Shown here piece by piece: positions 48,301 through 58,400 of a stretch of DNA of 64,000 bases (positions within the stretch are counted from its first letter, which is position 1; the number at the start of each line of letters is the position of its first letter). The notes below the pieces were generated by a model. That model saw nothing but the letters and a program-made list of their open reading frames with translations, was not told where the DNA came from and did no database searches. Origin of the DNA: Pollutimonas bauzanensis (GTDB lineage: Bacteria > Pseudomonadota > Gammaproteobacteria > Burkholderiales > Burkholderiaceae_B). The translations under genes and the position numbers were made by a program. The DNA is taken from the NCBI RefSeq assembly GCF_900129885.1, contig NZ_FQXE01000008.1, positions 18,625-82,624 on the forward strand. Direction: 5' to 3'.

Positions 48301-49284
48301 ATGAGCACATCGATTCCCCGGCCCCGGGTCGTACTGACCGACCCTATCCACCCGGACGCCTTCAATTATCTGGCCGGGCAGGCCGAAGTCATCCTGATCG
48401 ACCCGCAGCTTTCCCGCGAAGCAGCCGATATTGCGCTGCGCGCCGCGATAACCACGGCGCAGGGGCTGATAGTCAGGCGCCAGCTGCCGCCCGACATTTT
48501 CGATGGACCCCATGATTTGCGCGGGGTGCTGCGGCACGGCGTAGGGCTGGACTTCATTCCGGTCGCAAGCGCCACCGCCCAGAAGCTGCCCGTCGCCAAT
48601 ACCCCGGAAGTCAATGCCAACGCGGTGGCGGAATACGCCATCGGGGGGATGCTGGCGGCCACCCGGCGCTTCGGGGCTTTCGACAAGCATGTGCGCGACG
48701 GCCGGTGGGATGCGCGCCGCAACGCCGGCGAGCTTACGTTCGAACTCAGAGGCCGTGCGGTGGGCGTCGTCGGCTACGGCGCCATCGGCAAACGGATCGG
48801 CGAAATCGCATCTCTTGGCTTCGGCATGCAGGTGGCCGCCCATACCCGGACTTTGTCCCGCTTGCCGCCTGGCGTGCAAGGCGTAGACCTGCAGACGCTG
48901 TTTTCCATCAGCGACTTCATCGTCCTTGCCTGCCCGCTGACCGACGCCACCCGCGGGATGATCAATGCCGGGGTGTTCGCCCACGCCAAGCCGGGCGCCA
49001 CGCTGATCAATGTCGCCCGCGGCCCGGTGGTCAAGGAGGCGGACCTGGCCGCCGCCCTGGAAACCGGCCGCATCGCCGCCGCGGTGCTGGATGTCTTCGA
49101 AGTCCAGCCCCTGCCCATGGCGAGCCCACTGCGCGGGCATCCCCGCGTCATCCTGACCCCCCACCTGGCGGGCACGACGCAGGACGCGGAGCGCGCGATG
49201 GGCATGCTCGCCGTGCAGACGCAGCTGTCGCTGATCAAGGGCGAACGCCCGGCCAATATTGTGAATGCCGGCATCTATACCTGA
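48301..49284 (+). CDS. D-isomer-specific 2-hydroxyacid dehydrogenase (SerA/phosphoglycerate-like)
   Basis: 327 residues. GVVGYGAIGKRIGEIASLGFG is the NAD site, NVARGPVVKEADLAAAL the Arg segment, and LTPHLAGTTQDAE the catalytic His. The usual acidic segment (DVF..EPL) appears as DVFEVQPLPM. The substrate is a small 2-hydroxy acid that cannot be named from sequence. It is the first gene of the rightward arm and is followed at 14 bp by a mandelate racemase-type gene. Confidence 0.87.
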   Translation: MSTSIPRPRVVLTDPIHPDAFNYLAGQAEVILIDPQLSREAADIALRAAITTAQGLIVRRQLPPDIFDGPHDLRGVLRHGVGLDFIPVASATAQKLPVANTPEVNANAVAEYAIGGMLAATRRFGAFDKHVRDGRWDARRNAGELTFELRGRAVGVVGYGAIGKRIGEIASLGFGMQVAAHTRTLSRLPPGVQGVDLQTLFSISDFIVLACPLTDATRGMINAGVFAHAKPGATLINVARGPVVKEADLAAALETGRIAAAVLDVFEVQPLPMASPLRGHPRVILTPHLAGTTQDAERAMGMLAVQTQLSLIKGERPANIVNAGIYT

Positions 49285-49298
49285 ACCGAGGAGCAATA

Positions 49299-50447
49299 AT
49301 GAAAATCACCCGCATCACCGCCATCCCCCTGTCCTACCGCCTGCCCGAAGGCAAGACGGTCACCATGGGGGTGGGCAGCACCCTGAAACGCGATGCCATC
49401 ATCATCCGGGTCGAGACATCCGAAGGCATCACCGGCTATGGCGAATCGCATCCCGGCCGCAGCCCGGGAGCCATCACCAGCCTGATACACAATACGCTCG
49501 CCCCCCTGCTGCAAGGCATGGACGCCACCGATGTGGTGGGCGCCTGGCAGCGGGTGCACCGCATGCAGTTCTCCAGCCACGGCCTGGGCGCGGGAGCGGC
49601 CCTGGCGCTGTCCGGCATAGACATGGCCTTGTGGGACATACGCGGCAAGGCCGCCAACATGCCGCTATATGAGCTGCTGGGCGGCTCGCGCCGCCGCATT
49701 CCCGCCTATGCCGGCGGCATCGCCCTGGGCTATCAACCGGCCGCGGCGCTGGCGGCCGAAGCGCAAAGCTACGTCGAGCGCGGCTACAAGGCGCTGAAGC
49801 TGCGCATAGGCGATACCGTCAAGGACGATATCGAACGGGTCACACATGTACGCCAGGCCCTGGGCGACGATATCGACATCCTGACCGACGCCAACACCGC
49901 CTACACGATTGCGCAGGTCCGCCGGGTGCTTCCCGTTCTGGCGGATATCCAGGCCGGCTGGCTGGAAGAACCCTTCGCCTGCAACGATTTCGCCTCGTAT
50001 CGCGAGGCGGCGCGCATTACGCCGCTGGTGCCCATCGCCGCCGGCGAGAACCATTTCATGCGCTTCGAATTCGCCCAGATGCTGGAAGCGGGCGCTGTCC
50101 AGGTATGGCAGCCGGATCTTTCAAAAACCGGCGGCATCACCGAAGGCATACGCATCGCCGCGCTGGCGTCCGCCTTCCGGATTCCCGTGCATGCCCATAG
50201 TTCGGCTACCGGCCTGAACCATGCGGCCACGCTGCATTTCCTGGCGGCGACCGAAAATGCCGGCTACTTCGAAGCTTGCGTATCCCAGTTCAACCCCTTC
50301 CGCGACATGTTTGGCCCAACCTTCCAGATCGGCGCCGACGGTTGCGTGGAGCCGCCATCGGGGCCAGGCCTGGGCGTAGAGGTCGACGAAGCGATATTCA
50401 AAGACTTCCCGGTAATCGACGGCCCCGGCTATGTCGTGAAGTTTTAA
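49299..50447 (+). CDS. Mandelate racemase/muconate-lactonizing enzyme family (enolase superfamily)
   Basis: 382 residues from ATG 49299, which has GAGGAG upstream; the frame extends further left only as a shadow. The N-terminal capping domain precedes a TIM barrel with YKALKLRIGD (catalytic KxK region), DILTDANTAY, GWLEEPFACNDF, and PIAAGENHFMRFEF metal ligands; HAHSSATGLNHAATLHF holds a C-terminal His. It abstracts the alpha proton of a carboxylate, as in acid-sugar dehydratases or racemases. In this operon a hydroxy-acid substrate is likely. Confidence 0.88.
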   Translation: MKITRITAIPLSYRLPEGKTVTMGVGSTLKRDAIIIRVETSEGITGYGESHPGRSPGAITSLIHNTLAPLLQGMDATDVVGAWQRVHRMQFSSHGLGAGAALALSGIDMALWDIRGKAANMPLYELLGGSRRRIPAYAGGIALGYQPAAALAAEAQSYVERGYKALKLRIGDTVKDDIERVTHVRQALGDDIDILTDANTAYTIAQVRRVLPVLADIQAGWLEEPFACNDFASYREAARITPLVPIAAGENHFMRFEFAQMLEAGAVQVWQPDLSKTGGITEGIRIAALASAFRIPVHAHSSATGLNHAATLHFLAATENAGYFEACVSQFNPFRDMFGPTFQIGADGCVEPPSGPGLGVEVDEAIFKDFPVIDGPGYVVKF

Positions 50448-50478
50448 TAAAAAGGCCAGAAGGCCGAGGAGACAATAC

Positions 50479-51459
50479 ATGAAAAATATATCGATATTTC
50501 TTGCGGGCGCCTGCGTGGCGCTCGCCGCCGGCGGGACGGCCCTGGCCGGCACGCCAGGCGCATACCCGGAAAAGCAGGTGCGCATCGTGGTGCCCTACCC
50601 GCCCGGCGGATTCAACGACACGCTGGCGCGAACGGCCAGCGAATACCTCACCAAGCAGTGGGGGGAAGCCGTCGTCGTCGAGAACAAGCCTGGCGGCAAC
50701 ACCCTGATCGGCAATTCGACGGTGGCGAAGGCCGCGCCCGATGGCTATACCCTGCTGATCACCCCATTGCCATTCTCGGCGCTGCCCGGCCTGTACCGCG
50801 ACAAAATGCCCTACGATGCCATCAATAGCTTCGAACCCGTGATATGGGCGGGCAGCACGCAGAACATCCTCACCGTGCGCGCCGACTCGCCATTCAAGAC
50901 CGTGCAAAGCCTTATCGATTACGCCAGGAAGCATCCCGGCGAAGTCAATTACGGCTCCACCGGTTCGGGCTCGTCCAACCACTTGTCCATGGAGCTGTTC
51001 CTGGACATGACTGGCACGAAAATGACCCACATACCTTACAAAGGAAGCGCGCCGGCCGTCACCGCCCTGCTGGCCGGCGATATCGACGCGCTGTTCGACA
51101 ATGTGCCGAACGTCTATCCCAATATCAAGGCGGGCAAGCTCGCGGGGATCGCGTCGACAGGCGCGAAGCGCGCCCCGCTGCTGCCCGAAGTCCCGACGGT
51201 CGCGGAATCCGGAGTGCCGGGCTATGAAGTCAATGTGTGGTTCGGCATACAGGCGCCCGCCGGCACGCCGCCGAATATCATCGCCAAGGTGAACAAGGAC
51301 TTGGTCCAGATGCTGCGCGAACCGGCCATCGTCCAGAAGTTCGGTTCCCAGGGAGTCGAGGTCGTCGCCAGTTCGCCCGAGCGCTTCAAGGCCCTTGTCG
51401 CCAGCGAAGTGCCGAAATGGACAGGGGTCATAGACCGCGCGGGCATCAAGCTGGAGTAA
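50479..51459 (+). CDS. Bug-family tripartite tricarboxylate receptor (TctC-like)
   Basis: 326 residues with a signal peptide ending near ALAG (about residue 23). YPEKQVRIVVPYPPGGFNDTLAR, VVENKPGGNTLIG, AKAAPDGYTLLI and HIPYKGSAPAVTALLAGDIDALF are the Bug signatures, where carboxylates bind through water-mediated contacts. It probably captures the acid that the rest of the cluster breaks down. No TctAB permease adjoins. Expansion of Bug receptors is typical of Bordetella and relatives. Confidence 0.92.
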   Translation: MKNISIFLAGACVALAAGGTALAGTPGAYPEKQVRIVVPYPPGGFNDTLARTASEYLTKQWGEAVVVENKPGGNTLIGNSTVAKAAPDGYTLLITPLPFSALPGLYRDKMPYDAINSFEPVIWAGSTQNILTVRADSPFKTVQSLIDYARKHPGEVNYGSTGSGSSNHLSMELFLDMTGTKMTHIPYKGSAPAVTALLAGDIDALFDNVPNVYPNIKAGKLAGIASTGAKRAPLLPEVPTVAESGVPGYEVNVWFGIQAPAGTPPNIIAKVNKDLVQMLREPAIVQKFGSQGVEVVASSPERFKALVASEVPKWTGVIDRAGIKLE

Positions 51460-51500
51460 GCCTGCAGGAGGATGAGCTGGACGCCGCGCCGCGCGTCCGG

Positions 51501-51528
51501 CTTTCCTTGATCAGCTTTCCTTGATCAG
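51501..51528. repeat. 14-bp tandem duplication across an aminotransferase stop codon
   Basis: CTTTCCTTGATCAG is present twice head to tail (51501-51514 and 51515-51528). The duplication covers the C-terminus and stop of the minus-strand aminotransferase gene, and the stop TGA is read from the junction. Confidence 0.7.
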
Positions 51529-52707
51529 CTTGCCCAGTATGGCTATGCCTTCGCGGATCTTCTGTTCGGACACGGTCACGAAGCTCAGGCGCAGGGTGTT
51601 GGTCTGCGGTTCGGAACCCGCGTAGAAAGGCGCCCCCGGCACGAAGGCCACGTTCTGTTCAATGGCGCGCGCCAGCAACTGCGTGCCATCGATATGGGCT
51701 GGCAGGGTCACCCATATGAACATCCCGCCCTCCGGCCGCGTCCAGCTTGCCGTGGCGGGAAAATGCTCGTCCATGGCTTCCAGCATATAGCCGCACTGTT
51801 CCTTGTACAGATCGCGCACCATGGGCAAATGCGTCGTCAGGAAGCCGTCTTTCACGGTTTCATAGACCGCCATTTGCGTCAGCGTCGCCGTATGCAGGTC
51901 AGTGGCCTGCTTGATCTGGACCAGCTTGGAAATTATCGGCTTGGGCGCCACGATATAGCCCAGGCGCAGGCCCGGCGCGAGCACCTTCGAAAAGGTGCCC
52001 AGGCGGATCACCGTCGCGCCCACGGCGCGCCCCAGGCCCAGCAAGCCCGGCAGCGCCTGGCCGGCGTAGCGCAGGTCGCCATAAGGGTCGTCCTCGATGA
52101 TAGGCACTTGCGCCGCCGCGCAGCGCTCGACCAGAGCCTTGCGCCGCGCCAGGTCCAGCGTCAGGCCGGTGGGGTTCTGGAAATTGGGCAGGACATAGAT
52201 GAAGCGGGCCCCCGCCGTGCGCTCATCGGTCAGGCTCTCGGGGATCAGCCCGCCTTCGTCGGTGGGCACGGCGACATACTTGGGTTCGAACAAGGAGAAC
52301 GACTGCAGCGCGCCCAGATAGCTGGGCGCTTCGACCAGAACCTTGCTGCCCGGATCGATGAACAGCTTGCCCAGCATGTCGAGCGCCTGCTGCGAGCCCG
52401 ATACGATAAGCACTTCATCGGGCGACACGTGAGCGCCCACCCGCTTCAGGTCTTCGGCCACCCAGGCGCGCAGCGGCGCATAGCCTTCGGTCGGGCCGTA
52501 CTGCAGGGCCGATTCCCCGCTTTTTTCCAGGACGCGGTCGAACGCGGCGTTGATAATGGCTACCGGGAAGCCTTTGGGCGCGGGCAAGCCGCCAGCAAAC
52601 GAGATGATCTCGGGCCTTTCCGTGACTTTCAGAATCTCCCGGATCGTTGAACTGGTAAGTTGCTGCGCGCGCTGCGAAAAGGTGTAAGGGAGGGTATACG
52701 AGTCCAT
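51511..52707 (-). CDS. PLP-dependent aminotransferase, fold I (LysN/2-aminoadipate type)
   Basis: 398 residues. SFAGGLPAPKGFP and LQYGPTEGYAPLRAWV near the N-terminus, LPNFQNPTGLTLDLARRK and IIEDDPYGDLRY hold the cofactor Asp and Tyr, and GTFSKVLAPGLRLGY has the PLP lysine. The sequence pattern resembles 2-aminoadipate/branched-chain/aromatic transaminases and the enzyme domain of MocR regulators, but no HTH is present. It is divergent from an aromatic aminotransferase. Substrate uncertain. Confidence 0.88.
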   Translation of the reverse strand: MDSYTLPYTFSQRAQQLTSSTIREILKVTERPEIISFAGGLPAPKGFPVAIINAAFDRVLEKSGESALQYGPTEGYAPLRAWVAEDLKRVGAHVSPDEVLIVSGSQQALDMLGKLFIDPGSKVLVEAPSYLGALQSFSLFEPKYVAVPTDEGGLIPESLTDERTAGARFIYVLPNFQNPTGLTLDLARRKALVERCAAAQVPIIEDDPYGDLRYAGQALPGLLGLGRAVGATVIRLGTFSKVLAPGLRLGYIVAPKPIISKLVQIKQATDLHTATLTQMAVYETVKDGFLTTHLPMVRDLYKEQCGYMLEAMDEHFPATASWTRPEGGMFIWVTLPAHIDGTQLLARAIEQNVAFVPGAPFYAGSEPQTNTLRLSFVTVSEQKIREGIAILGKLIKES

Positions 52708-52874
52708 GATCCTGAAAAATTCCCGGTAAAGAACAAAATGGCAACCTCCTAGATTACCGCAAGTTCGTTGAAGATTCAGCGAATTTCACGGCCCGCGGGC
52801 GTTCGATGGCGTTTTTGCGACGTTTTCCTGGGTGCGGATGGCGGAATTTTCAGAACTGTACAAATAATAGCGGG

Positions 52875-52896
52875 AACTGCCTGCACGGCTGCGAAC
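52875..52896 (-). repeat. Orphan CRISPR-repeat-like sequence
   Basis: The minus strand reads GTTCGCAGCCGTGCAGGCAG followed by TT, matching the first 22 nt of the type I-F repeat of this window at 20 positions. The 8-nt handle that should follow is not conserved, and one stem pair (T7 to A) is broken. It stands alone, 1.5 kb before cas1. Confidence 0.5.
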
Positions 52897-52981
52897 CGGT
52901 CTGCAAGCGCATATGCGTGACCGGAATCTCTATAATGGTCGATTCTTCTCCTTCATTTTCGCAATCACCGAGACCCCGACC

Positions 52982-54181
52982 ATGTTCGAGCATCTGGAAA
53001 AATACGCCGGCGATCCTATCTTTGGGCTTAACGAGGCATTCCATCGGGATGTCCATCCGCAGAAAGTCAATCTGACCATCGGCCTGTATTACGACAACGC
53101 GGGCTGCATACCGGTATTGTCGTCCGTAAGAACCGCCGAACAGCGCCGCGCCCAAGAACCCGAGCCGCGCACCTATCTGCCGATGGAGGGGCTGGCTCCG
53201 TACCGCGAGGCGGTGCAGAAGCTGGTGTTCGGCGCCCAGCACCAGGCGCTGCAGGCCGGGCGCGTGGCCACGATCCAGAGCGTGGGCGGGACGGGCGCGC
53301 TGAAGGTCGGAGCCGACTTCCTGCACCTGGCCTACCCCGACAGCCAGATCTGGATCAGCGATCCCGCCTGGGACAACCATCATTCCATTTTCCAGGGCGC
53401 GGGCGTGCCGACCCACTCGTATGCCTATTATGATCCGGCGACCAAATCCCTGCGGTTCGACCAGATGCTGGCCGAATTGCGCGAGCTGCCGCCCAAGAGC
53501 TTCGTGCTGCTGCACCCCTGCTGCCACAATCCCACAGGCGTCGATCTGTCGCCGGAGCAATGGCTGCAACTGATCCCGGTGCTGGCCGAACAAGAACTCA
53601 TTCCCTTCCTGGACATGGCCTATCAGGGCTTTGGCGCGGGGCTGGACGAAGACGCATTCGCCGTGCGCGCCATGGCCGACGCGGGCCTGGTCTTCCTGGT
53701 GGCGAACTCGTTCTCCAAAAACCTGTCTTTGTATGGCGAGCGTTGCGGCGGCCTGTCGGTGGTGTGCGCCACGCGCGATGAAGCCGACGGCGTGCTGGGC
53801 CAGTTGAAAGCCGTGGTGCGCCGCATTTATTCCAGCCCCCCGGCGCACGGCGGGCACATTACGTCGGCGGTGCTCAACGACCCGCAATTGTATGCCGCAT
53901 GGGTGCAGGAAGTCGCCGGCATGCGCGAGCGCATCGCCTTCGTGCGCAAGCAGACGCATGAACAATTGAGCGCCAAGCTGCCGTCCTACGACTCCAGCTA
54001 TTTCGTCAAGCAGACCGGCATGTTCACCTATACGGGCCTATCCTCGCGGCAATTGCTGGCCCTGCGCGAGCGGCATGGCGTCTACATCATCGACTCCGGC
54101 CGCATCAGCGTTCCGGGCCTGAACACGCGCAATATCGCCTATTTCACCGATGCCATGGCCGATGTGCTGAGCGCCGGATAG
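52982..54181 (+). CDS. tyrB: Aromatic amino acid / aspartate aminotransferase (TyrB type)
   Basis: 399 residues from ATG 52982. MFEHLEKYAGDPIFGLNEAF, NLTIGLYYDNAG and the GTGALKVGADFL, CCHNPTGVDL, FLDMAYQGFG and NSFSKNLSLYGERCG (PLP lysine) motifs are those of the class I aspartate/aromatic subgroup. It exchanges amino groups between 2-oxoglutarate and Phe, Tyr or Asp. TATAAT at 52931-52936 is a credible -10 for this gene. Confidence 0.92.
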   Translation: MFEHLEKYAGDPIFGLNEAFHRDVHPQKVNLTIGLYYDNAGCIPVLSSVRTAEQRRAQEPEPRTYLPMEGLAPYREAVQKLVFGAQHQALQAGRVATIQSVGGTGALKVGADFLHLAYPDSQIWISDPAWDNHHSIFQGAGVPTHSYAYYDPATKSLRFDQMLAELRELPPKSFVLLHPCCHNPTGVDLSPEQWLQLIPVLAEQELIPFLDMAYQGFGAGLDEDAFAVRAMADAGLVFLVANSFSKNLSLYGERCGGLSVVCATRDEADGVLGQLKAVVRRIYSSPPAHGGHITSAVLNDPQLYAAWVQEVAGMRERIAFVRKQTHEQLSAKLPSYDSSYFVKQTGMFTYTGLSSRQLLALRERHGVYIIDSGRISVPGLNTRNIAYFTDAMADVLSAG

Positions 54182-54213
54182 ACTCTGGCCTAATTTCAAC
54201 AAGGGGCACACGC

Positions 54214-54330
54214 ATGACGACGGGCGAATGGATCATATTGGCGATTTTCGGGATAGGCCTGCTCTGTTCGCTGTCCCTGTTCCTGTGGCTACTGCGCATT
54301 GTCCGCCGCGACAAGCGCGGCGAGAAGTAG
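54214..54330 (+). CDS. 38-residue single-helix membrane peptide
   Basis: The product is MTTGEWIILAIFGIGL-type sequence: one membrane helix of about 24 residues followed by RIVRRDKRGEK, a positive-inside C-terminus. AAGGGG lies eight bases before the ATG. It follows tyrB by 32 bp. Codon use fits the genome, so I think it is translated. I do not recognise a family. Confidence 0.55.
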   Translation: MTTGEWIILAIFGIGLLCSLSLFLWLLRIVRRDKRGEK

Positions 54331-54441
54331 GGAATGGCATGGCGACTGATTTTTCTCAATATGTCTTGCATTTAGCCGCTAATAAAAAGTAAATGCCCGT
54401 ATCTTTTGGTAATCTTCCATGGGTGAGTAAGGAGGCTTGCC

Positions 54442-55440
54442 ATGGAAGATATCAGCCCCGCGTCGCTCAAGGCCATTCTGCATTCCAAGCGGGCGAACCT
54501 TTATTACCTCGAACATTGCCGTGTATTGGTAAATGGCGGCCGCGTCGAGTACGTGACAGATGAAGGCAAGCGGTCGTTGTATTGGAATATTCCTATTGCC
54601 AACACAACATCGATTTTGCTCGGAACGGGTACTTCTATTACTCAGGCCGCAATGCGGGAATTGGCTAAAGCCGGCGTGCTGGTCGGGTTTTGCGGAGGCG
54701 GCGGGACGCCTTTATTTTCCGCCAATGAAGTCGATGTCGAAGCGATTTGGTTTTCTCCGCAAAGCGAATATCGGCCTACTGAGTACTTGCAGTATTGGGT
54801 CCGATTCTGGTTCGACGACGCTTTGCGGCTTGCGGCCGCCCAGGCCTTTCAGCGAGAGCGCCTGGCACGCATAGGACAATGGTGGACGGACAATCGCGCC
54901 CTGCGGGACGCAGGATTCGATGTCAGCGATGAAAAGCTGGATGCGGCATTGCGAGCCTCGGGCCTGCGGATAGAGGCGGCGGCTGATAACACTGAGCTGT
55001 TGACTGAAGAAGGGCGGCTGACCAAGCAGTTGTATAGGCTGGCGGTGCAGGCCACCAAATATGGGGAATTTACCCGCGCCAAGCGGGGAACAGGTGTTGA
55101 TCCAGCCAATCGTTTTCTGGACCATGGAAATTATTTGGCCTATGGCCTTGGCGCGACGGCGACGTGGGTGCTGGGGTTGCCGCATGGTCTGGCGGTGCTG
55201 CACGGAAAGACGCGCCGGGGCGGCCTCGTTTTTGATGTGGCCGACTTGATCAAGGATGCCGTCATTCTGCCGCAGGCATTTGTTTCAGCCATGCGCGGGG
55301 ATGATGAACAGGCATTCCGACGTGCCTGCATCGAGCAGCTTACCAAGGCAGAGGCCCTGGACTTCATGATAGACACGCTCAAGGAAGTTTCCTTTCGCCT
55401 TGGCCGCGATGCGTCATCGATCGGAGACGAGGCATCATGA
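54442..55440 (+). CDS. cas1: CRISPR-associated integrase Cas1, type I-F
   Basis: 332 residues. The beta-strand N-terminal domain is followed by an alpha-helical catalytic domain with Glu190, His254, Asp265 and Asp268, at the same residue numbers as the metal-binding residues of the P. aeruginosa I-F Cas1. GLPHGLAVLHGKTRRGGLVFD surrounds the His and Asp. With Cas2-3 it integrates new spacers at the leader end. AAGGAGG precedes the ATG. The gene overlaps cas2-3 by 4 bases. Confidence 0.97.
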   Translation: MEDISPASLKAILHSKRANLYYLEHCRVLVNGGRVEYVTDEGKRSLYWNIPIANTTSILLGTGTSITQAAMRELAKAGVLVGFCGGGGTPLFSANEVDVEAIWFSPQSEYRPTEYLQYWVRFWFDDALRLAAAQAFQRERLARIGQWWTDNRALRDAGFDVSDEKLDAALRASGLRIEAAADNTELLTEEGRLTKQLYRLAVQATKYGEFTRAKRGTGVDPANRFLDHGNYLAYGLGATATWVLGLPHGLAVLHGKTRRGGLVFDVADLIKDAVILPQAFVSAMRGDDEQAFRRACIEQLTKAEALDFMIDTLKEVSFRLGRDASSIGDEAS

Positions 55441-58400
55441 ACATCTTGCTGCTGTCGCAGTGCGATAAAAGAGCCTTGGTCGAGACCCGGCGGATTCTCG
55501 ATCAATTTGCCGAACGACGCGGAGACCGGACCTGGCAGACTCCCATCACCTTTGACGGGCTGGAAGCCTTGCGTCGATTGTTGAGAAAATCGGCGCGCAA
55601 GAATACGGCGGTGTCATGCCACTGGATTCGAGGCCATGAGCATAGCGAGTTGTTATGGATCGTTGGCGACGCAAGCCGTTTCAATGCGCATGGGGCGACA
55701 CCGACAAACAGTACAGTCCGCAATGTGCTGCGCCGGCACGAAGAGAACGATTGGCGTACGGGTGAAGATATCGGCTTGCTGGCAAGCCTGGCGGCCTTGC
55801 TGCACGATCTGGGCAAGGCCAGCCGGGCATTTCAAGCGCGGCTCCAGCCTGGCGCGCCGGTTGAACGAAACCAGTATCGCCACGAATGGGTCTCCCTGCG
55901 TCTGTTTCAGGCTTTTGTAGGACAGTCATCCTCCGACCGGGACTGGTTGCAGCGTTTGAAACAGCTTTCCGAAGATGATGGCGGGTCGTGGCTGAATGCT
56001 GGCCGCTTGCTGCGCGATGGCCTCGATGCCGTCGATAAGCCGTTCATATCCCTGCCCCCGTTGGCGCAGGCCGTAGGCTGGCTGGTATTGACGCATCATC
56101 GTTTGCCGGTGCTGCCAGGTCTGGACCGTGATGGGAATCCCTTGAGATTAGGCGCAAGAATCCCGGCGTTTCAAAGTTCTCAATTGGATAATGTATTAAG
56201 CAAAATCGATGCGGCATGGAATGAGCAGCCTACGACGACCCGGCGCGCTGCCATCGAGCCTTATTGGGATTTCCCGCAGGGCTTGCCGGTAACCACCCCC
56301 TTGTGGCGCAAGCGGGCCTCGCGTTTGGCCCAACGGCTGTTGGCGCTGGTCGAGAAAAACCCAGCCGCGCGGTGGCTGGAGGATCCTTACATCATGCATG
56401 TCGCGCGCTTGAGCCTGATGCTGGCCGATCACCATTATTCCAGTTTGACCGAACCGCATGAACGGCTTGCAGGCCAGCGAGCATATCCCATATTTGCCAA
56501 TACAGATCGGGAAACGGGCGAGTTATGCCAGCCTCTGGATGAACATTTGTTGGGGGTGGCCCAGTATGCAGGAGCGGTCGCGCATGCCTTGCCCGGATTT
56601 GCCCAGCATTTGCCTCGTTTGGTTCGTCATAAGGGATTGAGCAAGCGCAGCCAGGACGAGCGCTTTCGCTGGCAGAATCGCGCGGCAGATCTGGCAGCTT
56701 CCATTCGAGAACACACGGCTGATCGGGGCGCCTTTCTGCTTAATATGGCCTCGACGGGTTGCGGCAAGACGCTGGCCAATGCGCGCATCATGAATGCATT
56801 GGCCGATCCCCATCGCGGTTTGCGCTGCGCTTTTGCGCTGGGCCTGCGTACGCTTACCCTGCAGACAGGGAAAAGCTTTCAGGACGCATTGCAGTTGTCC
56901 AGTGATGAGCTTGCCGTGCGTGTCGGCGGCGCGGCCAGCCGGATGTTGTTCGAGCATTACGAGCAAGTGGCGGAACGCAGCGGGTCCGCATCCAGTCAGG
57001 CTTTGCTGCCTGAGGATGGGCGCGTGCTGTTCGAGGGCAATAGCGATCATCCTTTATTGAAGCTGGCCATGAAAGACCAGCAAGTGCGGGCGCTGTTGGC
57101 GGCGCCGTTGTTGGTGTGCACCGTTGACCATTTGGTGCCCGCCACCGAGAGCCAAAGGGGCGGCAGGCAGATTGCCCCAATGCTGCGCTTGATGAGCGGC
57201 GACCTGGTTCTGGATGAACTCGACGACTTCGGCCTGGATGATCTGCCAGCACTGACGCGCTTGGTCTATTGGGCCGGCCTGCTGGGCTCGCGGGTGTTGC
57301 TGTCCTCTGCGACACTGCCTCCAGCCCTGGTGCAGGGAATGTTCGACGCGTATCTTGCGGGACGGGAAGTATTCCAGCGCAATCGGGGACAACGACCCGG
57401 CCAGGCGCTTAATGTATGTTGCGCCTGGTTCGACGAGTTCCATCAGCAGGCGCTCGATTGTCAGGACAGCGTTGCGCTCGCGCGGGGGCATCGCGCTTTT
57501 GCCGAGAAGCGGCATGCGCGTCTGGGGCGGGACCTCGTTCGACGCCGGGCATACCTGGCGCCATTGGCGCTCACCAGCTCGAACAAACCGATTACACGCG
57601 GCGAGTTTGCCGAGTCCTTGCTAGAGCAGGCTTTGTCCATGCATCGCACACACCATAGTTGCGATCCCGCCACCGGCAAGCGCATCAGCTTCGGCCTGGC
57701 CCGCATGGCCAATATCGAACCCTTATTCGATGTGGCCCTGGCGCTTTATGGGCTGGGCGCGCCAGCGGATGTGCGTATTCATTTGTGCGTATATCACTCG
57801 CAATTCCCCTTATTGTCGCGATCGGCGATCGAGCACAGACTGGATCGCATTCTGGACAGGCGCAAGCCGGAAGCCGTTTTCTCCATGCCGGATATCCGCA
57901 AAGCCTTGTCGGCGGGGGATGAAGCGGATCATCTGTTCATCGTATTGGGATCGCCTGTAACTGAAGTAGGACGGGACCACGACTACGACTGGGCCGTGGT
58001 GGAGCCATCGTCCATGCGTTCCCTGATCCAGCTTGCCGGACGTGTCCGCCGGCATCGCATAGGCGAGTGCGCCACTCCCAATATTGCTGTCTTCGATACG
58101 AATTTGCGGCATTTCGAGGACAGTGGCAGAGCGGCATACTGCAAGCCCGGCTTCGAGGACGATGCTGGGCCATTTCGATTGGCCCAGCATCATTTGCAGA
58201 CGTTACTAAGCGATGAAGAGCGCCGCGTCATTGATGCGCGCCCTCGTATTTTGCCGCGTCCCAAAAGCGAGCAACGGCCGCAGCATAGCCTGGTCGATCT
58301 TGAGCATGCGCGTTTAGACGCCTGCATGTTGCCGCCGCCGGTTTCGACGGCGGTACTGTCGGAACGCGATATCCGCGCCGGAAAGAAACAGCAATCGGCC

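Noticed and set aside
48705..49298. Long N-terminal extension of the mandelate racemase-type frame
   Set aside because: It overlaps the hydroxyacid dehydrogenase out of frame; the ATG at 49299 has a good ribosome binding site and begins the family domain.
54355..54364. ATATTGAG before cas1 resembling the first six bases of the mini-array guide
   Set aside because: Adjacent dinucleotide is AC instead of CC and matching stops after six bases, so chance explains it.
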